From NCBI GenBank assembly GCA_037833965.1, contig AP031356.1, positions 18,994,501-19,058,500 on the forward strand: a stretch of 64,000 nucleotides of DNA. Reading direction: 5' to 3'. Each line of letters begins with the position of its first letter. Position 1 is the stretch's first letter. The stretch comes from Marchantia polymorpha subsp. ruderalis. Lineage: Eukaryota; Streptophyta; Marchantiopsida; Marchantiales; Marchantiaceae. The position numbers were made by a program, and so were the translations under genes. Positions 1-6,886 of this stretch are shown piece after piece. Below the pieces are notes generated by a model. The model made no database searches, was not told where the DNA came from, and saw nothing but the letters and a program-made list of their open reading frames with translations.

Positions 1-1
1 G

Positions 2-1768
2 TCAGCATTTGAGGCTCTTAAAGCGAAACTCACGACTGCTCCCGTACTAAGGAGTCCAGACTGGAATCGACCATTCCATGTTTACGTTGACACATCTGCA
101 TTCACCATCGGTGTAGTACTGAGTCAAAAGGATGACAACAAAAAGGACTACCCGATCTACTTCGCGAGCCGACAGCTGTCTCTAGCAGAGCGGAAGTACA
201 CCACGACGGAGAGAGAAGCGTTGGGGATGGTGTACTCCTGTAAAAAGTTCCGTCACTACCTAATCTGCTACGAGTTTGTGTTCCATGTGGACCACTACGC
301 ATTGCAACACCTAGTCAAGAAAGCCGACCTATCCGGTCGGATCGCCAGGTGGGTGTTGTTACTACAAGAGTTCACCTACACAGTCCAGACCAGGAAAGGG
401 GTGCACCACGAAAATGCGGATTACTTGTCCCGATTATGGACCCAGCCGACAGAGGAGGAATTGGTGGACGATTTTCCAGATGAAGAGTTATTTCAGTTGT
501 CTGCAGGACATGAGTCCCGCTATGCCGACCTGTATCGATATCTGCTAACCCTCCAGTGTCCCGAAGGCATGGATTTGGAACAGCGAACTGTCTTTATTCA
601 TAAGGCAGGCCCGTACCAACTCCAGCAGGGGGTTTTGTTCAAGAAGATGGCAGATGAGCGCTTATGCAGATGCCTGGAGGAATCAGAGGTACCAAGAATA
701 GTGAGTGCGATGCATACAGAGGAGGCGGGTGGACACTATGCCACCAGGAACACGGTCACAAAGATTCTAAATGCGGGGTATTGGTGGCCGACCATGTTTA
801 AGGATGTTCTCGATTACATCCGCAAGTGCGACAGTTGCCAGAGGACGGGGAGACCAACGCCTACAACACGCTGGCCCCTGACTCCCATCATGCCTCTAGC
901 ACCTTTCGAAAAGTGGGGCATTGACTTTGTAGGGCCGATACAACCAGTGACTAGAAGTACACGAAGGCGTTACATTCTGGTAGCAACGGACTACGCCACC
1001 AAAATGGTAGAGGCCAGGGCCACCAGAAGGGATGATGCTGCCACAGTGGCAGCCTTCTTGTTTGAGTCGATCATCACCCGCTACGGATGTCCCTTAGAGC
1101 TAGTCAGCGACCGGGGCACGCATTTTCTGAATCAGATCATCGAAGATCTGACACGGTATTTCCACATCAAGCACCGGAAGACTACTCCATACAATCCCAA
1201 GGCAAATGGACTGACGGAGAAGTCCAATGGTCTGCTGTGTAAAATACTACTCAAGGTCACGGTGAATCACGCTCACGACTGGGATACGAAGCTAGCAGCC
1301 GCCCTATGGGCGTACCGGACAGCTGAGAAGATCACGACCAAACAGACACCATACTTTCTGGTGTATGGGCAACACCCGATCCTCCCGATCGAATTTGAAG
1401 TACCCACCCAACGAACGTTGGATTTGCAGAGGATGGGCGCAGAGGAGAGTCAGCTCTACAGGTTACAGGAGGTCACGCTGCTGGATGAGAGGAGACGAGA
1501 CGCCGAAGATCGCACCAGGAAAATCCAGCTCCGCCGAAAGGAGAGATACGATAAAAAGATCAAACCGGTACTCCTGCAGGCGGGTGATTTGGCATTGCTC
1601 TACGACAGCAGGCATGCCAGATTCCCAGGCAAACTGCACCTAAGATGGATGGGACCTTACAGGGTTGTCGAAGTCTTCCCGAATGGATCCATCCAACTTG
1701 CGGACCTGGCCGGCGATTTGTTAGGCACCCGAGTGAACGGGTGGCGGTTGAAGAAATACCACATGTGA
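2..1768 (+). CDS. pol: Pol polyprotein, 3' part: RNase H and integrase (partial at window edge)
   Basis: This is the C-terminal 588 codons of the pol frame of a Ty3/gypsy retrotransposon, continuing in from outside the window. RNase H carboxylates are visible in VDTS, TTTEREAL and HVDHYAL. The integrase follows, with an HHCC zinc finger (HTEEAGGH, then CDSC) and the catalytic triad in GIDFVG, SDRG and LTEKSN. The C-terminus has the GPYRVVEVFPNG block and no chromodomain, as in the Athila/Tat-type (non-chromovirus) branch. Translation ends at TGA 1766-1768, 37 bp before the LTR. The frame is intact across the visible part. Integrase acts in the nucleus on element cDNA; this is the known role of the family, not shown here. 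Confidence 0.95.
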   Translation, partial: SAFEALKAKLTTAPVLRSPDWNRPFHVYVDTSAFTIGVVLSQKDDNKKDYPIYFASRQLSLAERKYTTTEREALGMVYSCKKFRHYLICYEFVFHVDHYALQHLVKKADLSGRIARWVLLLQEFTYTVQTRKGVHHENADYLSRLWTQPTEEELVDDFPDEELFQLSAGHESRYADLYRYLLTLQCPEGMDLEQRTVFIHKAGPYQLQQGVLFKKMADERLCRCLEESEVPRIVSAMHTEEAGGHYATRNTVTKILNAGYWWPTMFKDVLDYIRKCDSCQRTGRPTPTTRWPLTPIMPLAPFEKWGIDFVGPIQPVTRSTRRRYILVATDYATKMVEARATRRDDAATVAAFLFESIITRYGCPLELVSDRGTHFLNQIIEDLTRYFHIKHRKTTPYNPKANGLTEKSNGLLCKILLKVTVNHAHDWDTKLAAALWAYRTAEKITTKQTPYFLVYGQHPILPIEFEVPTQRTLDLQRMGAEESQLYRLQEVTLLDERRRDAEDRTRKIQLRRKERYDKKIKPVLLQAGDLALLYDSRHARFPGKLHLRWMGPYRVVEVFPNGSIQLADLAGDLLGTRVNGWRLKKYHM

Positions 1769-1792
1769 GTGTTCGCGTGGGCGCTCACAATT

Positions 1793-1803
1793 GAGGAGGG
1801 GGG
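1793..1803 (+). other. Polypurine tract before LTR1
   Basis: The purine run GAGGAGGGGGG lies two bases before the LTR start TGTGG. This is the position and composition expected of the plus-strand DNA priming site. Identical tracts precede LTR2 (12584-12594) and LTR3 (39177-39187), and on the minus strand the inserted element has one at 23291-23301. Confidence 0.88.
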
Positions 1804-2310
1804 CATGTGGTACCCCACTTTTCGAAATTTTGAGGAAATTAAAACATTTTTGGAAAACTGTACCCTGGCAGCATTGTAAATAGCCTTCGGTACATCAAAA
1901 CGAAGTGAATCCGGAAGATCGCGGGGATTCTCGAGGGATCTTGTAGAATCTGGGATTGGGGGTGCAGCAGTGAGGACAGGCAACACCCTCCCTGCGAGCT
2001 CTGCAGTTAGGACCCCTACGACGCAAGGCGCAAAACCCGCCTTCGGAGGTTGCGTCCGCGGCTGTAGGGAAACCCTCCATAATTAGGTCAACCCTCGGGC
2101 GCCTTGTCCAAGTTAGAGTCCCGTTGGAAAGAGCTCGACGCACTGATTCCAACGAGTCCAAGAACGCTTGGAACGGATGAGGACTTAGGGAGTTATCACT
2201 ATTGGAAGAAACGGAGGCGGTCGCCTACGGCGGAAAGAGTTCGCCACCGGCGCGAATTCCGCCTACGCGGAAGGGGGAATCAAGTTTTGTCCTATGCGCG
2301 GACGAAGGCG

Positions 2311-2330
2311 TTCGCCTGTGCACAGGCGAA
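2311..2330. repeat. 20-bp perfect palindrome centred on TGTGCACA
   Basis: TTCGCCTGTGCACAGGCGAA reads the same on both strands. It marks the left edge of a 403-bp block (2311-2713) that is absent from the sister subfamily's LTRs. Copies lie at 13102-13121 and 39695-39714. Confidence 0.85.
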
Positions 2331-2692
2331 GTAGGGTTAGGGGAGGCGCGAAGTCCACCTACGCACAGGCGCGCGCCTGTGCACAGGCGCTTCGGCGTCG
2401 GCGGAAAATCCGCCTTGGGCCCTAGAAATGCGCCTTGTGAGGTAGAAAGTGTACGGCGCCTTCCGCGCCAGCACCGCGCCGCGTACGGCGGAAGAGCCGC
2501 CAGAGTAATCAAATTGGTACGGACCATGCGGACGGCACGGGTGGATGCGCTCTTGGACGGACGGAGTTGCGGCGGCGGAAGCGCCGACGAAGAGACAAGG
2601 GACGGACAGACTGGACGGAGACGGCTGACCACGGTCAACGCCTTCCGCGCCAGCGCGACGCCGCGCACAACGCGACGTGCGCGACGCCGTGC

Positions 2693-2736
2693 ACATCCTC
2701 CTGTGCACAGGCGAACGCCTGTGCACAGGAGGATGT
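2693..2736. repeat. Perfect inverted repeat, 21-bp arms with 2-bp loop, two TGTGCACA cores
   Basis: Arms 2693-2713 and 2716-2736 are exact reverse complements separated by AA. Each arm contains TGTGCACA, so the site can form a long hairpin in RNA or a cruciform in DNA. It lies in the LTR leader, 339 bp upstream of the LTR-borne frame. Identical copies are at 13484-13527 and 40077-40120. In the sister subfamily only the right-hand part remains. Confidence 0.88.
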
Positions 2737-3074
2737 TGAAGTTCAGTGCCGGCGGAGCATCCGCCGAGGCTCTGCCTGCGCACAGGCAGGAGTTGAACTT
2801 TTGTCCGACATGCGGACACACGCGTCAAGGCAGAGGGGGATTGGCCGAGGGGCGGTACGAACAAGTGTACCGCGCAAGGCGGAAAACTCGCCTTCGGCGC
2901 TACGCCCCCATGTCCGCAGGGTAATACGCTCGCGGAGTTCAAATCCGCCAATTCGAGCGTGAGAGTTTAATCGACGACGGCGGAGCGTGAAGCCGCGCGT
3001 GAGAGCGAAGACCATTCCAGCGTACAGCCGGCGCGGCCATCAAGTGAGACGTTCTTCACGAGCAGGAGCCGACC

Positions 3075-6000
3075 ATGACCTTCGACCGGGCGGCGGAGAA
3101 CGTCCCATTCTTGAATTCGCGATTCCAATCTCTTGTGCGCGCTGCGCGCATCCATCTGCTGGCTGCTGAACGTTCTCGACGTCGCCGCACAGGAGATTTC
3201 TTGTTGATTGAGGGAGAAGTGAATGCGCGTGATTTGGAATTGAGGGCGATTAGAGTTTGCCGAGAGAGAAAGAAGCTCGGGCGGTGCGGAAGTAGAATGA
3301 GCGGGCGAGCGAACCCCAGGAACGCAATGACGAGACCAAGCAGGTTGCGGATGGTGCCACTTCGCCTACCACAGAACGGGCTGCGCGCTTTCGAGGAGCG
3401 CTTAATAGCAAGAAAGCTCGATTTCTTGCTATGGGGATGGAACTACATCTGTGCGAATATGGTGCGCGAGTGGCTAGAGCCACAGGGACCACCCTCGCGC
3501 GGATTGCGTCCGCATGTTGATCGGTGGACAGTCCAAGATTGGGCGCAGGCGTTGGGAAGATGTGCTGGCATGCCAGGGCATCTCCTTTTCGACAGTGAGA
3601 GCATCAAGGTGACCAAGCAGGAAGAGGCGCAATTCGTGGAGCTGTTCAAGACCGGGAGGTCTACCAAGAATGGGTACAGGACCCGTGATTACAAGGATCG
3701 ATTTCGCCGGACTTTGTCCGCGGCGCTGATGCAATTACTGCAGCCGCACCGCGCCTGCTACATCACATTGTGGCAGGTCTCTTTTGTGGAGTGCGTCATC
3801 GAGGGAACTCCAATTCACTGGGCGAGCATCCTGCACAGGGTGATGCGGCAGCACGCGTTTGAGGAGAAGGGGGGAACTCTAAACCATCTCTCTCCTTTCC
3901 TCATCAATTTTTATCGACAGCGGAATTGTTTGACAGCGGCGGAGCTTGAACATTTTCCGCCATTGTCCATCGACCATCCCGGGAAGTATGTGCGGGAGAA
4001 TGAGGTCGACACTGATGCAGAGGAGTCACCGACTTCTACCCCATCAAGACGGAGGGACGAAGGGAGACACACTCCTGCAGCACGAGTGCCGCGGAAGCGG
4101 CGATGGAGGGAAGAGTCTGAAGAGGAGCAGCATCAAGAACCCTCTGCTCCCATTCGACCGCGGCCGCTGTGCGAGCCATACAGCCGGCCGAAGCAGAAGG
4201 CACGCAGACTGGTGTTGCCAGCTGACAGAGCGGACACGGCGACGATTGCGACGGAGAAAGGAAGTGCGTCGCCAGAGAAGCATGAGGAAGCGCGGACGAC
4301 CGCAGGAGCAACGGGCCACGCTGCAACCTCGACGGGAGAGAGGCCGCCTACGGGCCAAGGGCCTCCGGAGTTACCACGTGCGATGCGGACAGATGTTCCG
4401 TTTGCGCACAGACGAGCCTCCGCGGACGGACGAGCCTCCGCGGACAGGCGATCACAAGTGGACGTGGATCTACGCTTACGCGTGGGAAGGAGCAGTCCGC
4501 CTGTGCACAGGTCGCCTGTGCACAGGACACCTCCACACGTGCCGCCTGTGCACAGGCAAGAATCACCCCCGTTCCAACGTAGGAAGGGGAAGGAGCCGGC
4601 GGAAGAACCGCCTACGAGACACCGGCCCTCGGGGCCAGACCCTCCGGCGCACCACGCGCCGCAATTTGCGCCTTCGGCGCCAGGGCCTTCGAGCCGAGGA
4701 GATACGAGCAGGGAGCGTGCGGAGGCCGCACCATCGGCGGGAAGTCCGCCGATAGATGCGCCTTCGGCGGTAGGGCCTATAGGCCAAGGAACATCGGGCG
4801 AGCGGCCCCCGGCCATGTCGCCTTCGGCGATGGATGTCCGCGGCACTACGCCTTCGGCGGACAAGGCGCCGGCAATTGCGCCTGCGCGCGGGCCGGGCAC
4901 AGCCCCCGCGGACCGATCAAGGGAGCAGCAACAGACGATGGAGCGGAGTGACTGTCCGCGGGATGAAATTTCGATGCGCGATGCGCAATCAAACCCCGCG
5001 CAGCCACCCTCCGCTCGATCGCCTTCGGCGGCGGGCGACGGCGGCAGAGAGGACGCGGTAGACAACCAACAAGCGAGCGACGGGGATGCCGCACGGGTAC
5101 ATTCGCCTTCCGCCTTAGACATTTTGGCGACGAGCAGCGAGGCTGCAGCCGTGCCTTCGCAGGCAGCACACGTCGATGACGTGCAGCCCCACTCGGGGCA
5201 GTCGCCGACGCAATCAATGGCGACTGAAATTCTCCACTCGGATGATGACGACGGAGGCTCCACGGAAGAAATGTCAGGAGCAGAAGACACTGAGGAGGAG
5301 GAGGAGGAAATTGTTGGAGCGCCGGCGGCGGCGCTCTCTGAGCAGGTGATTCCGTTGCTGAGGTACTTGGATCGCAAGGTCGATAAATACGCCGACCCAC
5401 TCCAGCCGGGATCTTACATCGAGTTAGTGCGCAGGCGGACTCGCACTAAAGTCCACACCAGCAAGCTATTAGCTAGAGTGGACCAGGAGTTGAGGGAATT
5501 GAAGGAGAAGCATGCATGCTTGTGGGGTCAGTATAAGCTTAATCAGAAATTCTACAAGCACTCGGAGAAGATGAAGGATGAGAAACTGGACGAGCTCACC
5601 AAGGAGCAGGTGAAGGTCAAGGAAGCACTCATTTCTGAGCAGGCCCAGAATCGGATTTTGTCAGAGGAGCTCGTGCGACAGACGCGGTTGTTGGAACAAT
5701 GTCAGCTCGCACGGCAGGCGGATGAAGAGTTAATCCGCGGGTTACAGTCAGAGTGTGGCGAATTGAGAGCGCAACGTGCTGAAGCCGAATCGCAATTAGT
5801 GATAATTGAAGAGGATCGCAGGAAGGAGGCGGATCGCACGAAGGTGGAGACGGCGAGGCGTGTCGCCCACTGTCTCAAGGGCTACGCCCACTGGGAAGTG
5901 AAGGCGCAGGAGAAACTCACACTGCGTGAGTTTGAATTGCGCGCAGCCGGGTTGTTGTCAGGCGACAGTAGGAGTCGGCGGAAGGTAGCAAAGAAGCTCG

Positions 6001-6197
6001 ATGCCTTTCTGTCGAAGGCACAGGATACCATGTCCGCCCTCGAAGTGGAGGTGTCCGCGGCGTTGCAGCGTTTGGGACTGCGCAGTAGAGCGGAAGATTG
6101 GCAGGGTAGGGAGTTAGTGCGCGGCAGTCGGCCGCGCAGGAGACGTAGTACAGGTTCCGCGGAGTGTAGTGTAGCGTGGTTCCGTGCTGGCGTGTAG
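3075..6197 (+). CDS. LTR-borne accessory protein of unknown function, 1040 aa
   Basis: This long frame lies wholly inside LTR1, in U3 upstream of the TATA box. The start is the ATG at 3075 (ACCATGACC context). Layout: a basic N-terminus (about 35-85), a conserved globular block at about 88-300 with motifs LLWGWNYICANMVREWL, GYRTRDYKDR and LSPFLINFYRQ, a Pro/Ala/Ser/Arg-rich middle (about 315-715), an acidic patch (about 718-745, EEEEEE), a long predicted coiled coil (about 795-1005), and a basic tail. No signal peptide, membrane segment or catalytic motif is visible. The globular part faintly recalls the 'putative plant transposon protein' domains found in plant retroelements; that is an impression, not a search result. 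The same frame is open in diverged LTRs on the minus strand, with a length change of a whole codon, which argues for real coding. Confidence 0.8.
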   Translation: MTFDRAAENVPFLNSRFQSLVRAARIHLLAAERSRRRRTGDFLLIEGEVNARDLELRAIRVCRERKKLGRCGSRMSGRANPRNAMTRPSRLRMVPLRLPQNGLRAFEERLIARKLDFLLWGWNYICANMVREWLEPQGPPSRGLRPHVDRWTVQDWAQALGRCAGMPGHLLFDSESIKVTKQEEAQFVELFKTGRSTKNGYRTRDYKDRFRRTLSAALMQLLQPHRACYITLWQVSFVECVIEGTPIHWASILHRVMRQHAFEEKGGTLNHLSPFLINFYRQRNCLTAAELEHFPPLSIDHPGKYVRENEVDTDAEESPTSTPSRRRDEGRHTPAARVPRKRRWREESEEEQHQEPSAPIRPRPLCEPYSRPKQKARRLVLPADRADTATIATEKGSASPEKHEEARTTAGATGHAATSTGERPPTGQGPPELPRAMRTDVPFAHRRASADGRASADRRSQVDVDLRLRVGRSSPPVHRSPVHRTPPHVPPVHRQESPPFQRRKGKEPAEEPPTRHRPSGPDPPAHHAPQFAPSAPGPSSRGDTSRERAEAAPSAGSPPIDAPSAVGPIGQGTSGERPPAMSPSAMDVRGTTPSADKAPAIAPARGPGTAPADRSREQQQTMERSDCPRDEISMRDAQSNPAQPPSARSPSAAGDGGREDAVDNQQASDGDAARVHSPSALDILATSSEAAAVPSQAAHVDDVQPHSGQSPTQSMATEILHSDDDDGGSTEEMSGAEDTEEEEEEIVGAPAAALSEQVIPLLRYLDRKVDKYADPLQPGSYIELVRRRTRTKVHTSKLLARVDQELRELKEKHACLWGQYKLNQKFYKHSEKMKDEKLDELTKEQVKVKEALISEQAQNRILSEELVRQTRLLEQCQLARQADEELIRGLQSECGELRAQRAEAESQLVIIEEDRRKEADRTKVETARRVAHCLKGYAHWEVKAQEKLTLREFELRAAGLLSGDSRSRRKVAKKLDAFLSKAQDTMSALEVEVSAALQRLGLRSRAEDWQGRELVRGSRPRRRRSTGSAECSVAWFRAGV

Positions 6198-6233
6198 CGT
6201 AGTGCAGTGTAGTGCTAGGTAGGACTTAGAAGG

Positions 6234-6240
6234 TATAAAA
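6234..6240 (+). promoter_or_regulatory. LTR1 TATA box
   Basis: TATAAAA stands in GGTATAAAATAG, 36 bp after the stop of the LTR-borne frame. It is followed by the short inverted repeat CCAGGCGTTTTGCCTGG. It is the best candidate core promoter of the element and sets U3 at about 4.4 kb and R-U5 at about 0.55 kb. Equivalent boxes are at 17025-17031 and 43636-43642, and on the minus strand at 19261-19267 and 30068-30074. Confidence 0.75.
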
Positions 6241-6822
6241 TAGTTCCAGGCGTTTTGCCTGGGGTTCTTTCCCAAACTCAGAAGTGCAGATCAGGAGCCC
6301 ATTTCCTTTGCGTGTTTGTGTCCTTGAGTTCTGTCACCACGCACGAGGAGTTACAACTTAGCGTTCCGCATTTTGTAGCTGAAGGCCTTCGGCCGAATGT
6401 TCAGAGCTAGTCCATTGGTTAGAGACTTGAGTAGTTCGGATCGGCACCTGCGGGTGACTGCCAATGCTCAGAGCCAGTGACTAGTTAGATACTTGAACAG
6501 TTTCGCCCCTACACCTTCGAGTGTTTCTTTCTGATTGTACTCCTTGGGATTTTTCCCCTGAATGCCAAAGTGAAGTTTTGCTACTTCGTGTAAGCCTTGG
6601 TTGTAAATTCAGGTTACGCTGCAGCAGGTGCCTTGAGGGTAACCCCTGTAGTATTTCTGGGAATGACAAGTGCCTGAGAATTCAAACTCATCAATAGTCT
6701 GTTAAAACGTGACACTTTGTACCCTGTGTGTTCCTCTGTCCCTGTGGGTTCGACCTTTCTACCACTATATTGCAGTTTTAGCCTTTAGTGGATTATTACA
6801 TAAGAAGCCGACAACTTCTTTT

Positions 6823-6840
6823 TGGCGCCGCTGCCGGGGA
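6823..6840 (+). other. Primer binding site, tRNA-Asp type
   Basis: TGGCGCCGCTGCCGGGGA is complementary to the 3' end of plant tRNA-Asp(GUC), ending CCGGCAACGGCGCCA, except for one base (C for T at position 9). It begins 22 bp after the LTR end. tRNA-Asp priming is usual in Athila-like elements. The same site occurs at 17614-17631 and, on the minus strand, at 29066-29083. Confidence 0.85.
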
Positions 6841-6886
6841 CAGTTGCGTCAACACCGGGGTTTTTACGAGCAGCCATGCTCGGTGC

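Larger units (their letters stand above)
1..6800 (+). mobile_element. Left-truncated unit of the gypsy array (pol 3' end plus LTR1)
   Basis: The window opens inside pol of a Ty3/gypsy element whose gag and 5' part lie outside to the left. Position n here matches position n+10791 in the next unit almost base for base, so this is the previous unit of a direct array. Its 3' LTR (1806-6800) also serves as the 5' LTR of the next unit. One visible difference is at about position 104, where ACC (Thr) stands for GCC (Ala) of the other copies in the RNase H region. Confidence 0.93.
1806..6800 (+). repeat. LTR1 of the long-LTR gypsy family (4995 bp, ORF-containing)
   Basis: The LTR runs from TGTGGTACCCCAC to TTATTACA. 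The boundaries are fixed independently. The opposite-strand insertion ends exactly at these terminal bases, next to a 5-bp target duplication, and LTR3 stops at the same 3' end against unrelated flank at 44202. A polypurine tract precedes it and a tRNA-Asp-type primer binding site lies 22 bp after it. Contents in order: about 1.27 kb of GC-rich leader with palindromes, a 1040-codon frame, a TATA box at 6234, and about 560 bp of R-U5. I saw three substitutions against LTR2. At 5 kb it is far longer than the few hundred bases to 2 kb usual for plant gypsy LTRs. Confidence 0.95.

Noticed and set aside
2202-2924. Overlapping open frames on both strands in the LTR leader
   Set aside because: They run through palindromic GC-rich sequence, are not kept in the sister LTRs because of the 403-bp difference, and show no domain.
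2311-4560. Palindromic repeats as a CRISPR-like array
   Set aside because: Spacing is irregular, units differ in length, some lie in a coding frame, there are no cas genes, and the context is eukaryotic.
4133-5377. Long antisense open frame (414 codons) within the LTR, with copies at 14924 and 41517
   Set aside because: It is the shadow of the accessory frame: the GC-rich palindromic repeats contain few stops in any frame. Its translation is only Ser/Ala/Gly-rich repeats, and in the sister subfamily it is broken into shorter pieces (20124-20435, 20508-21365 on the plus strand).
3075-6197. The LTR-borne frame as an envelope-like gene
   Set aside because: An env-like gene of Athila elements lies between pol and the LTR and has signal or membrane segments; this one is inside the LTR and shows neither, only a coiled coil and low-complexity sequence.
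6788-6886. An upstream extension of gag from position 6788
   Set aside because: It begins at GTG inside the LTR end and primer site; the first in-frame ATG is 6887, which the nested element also uses.
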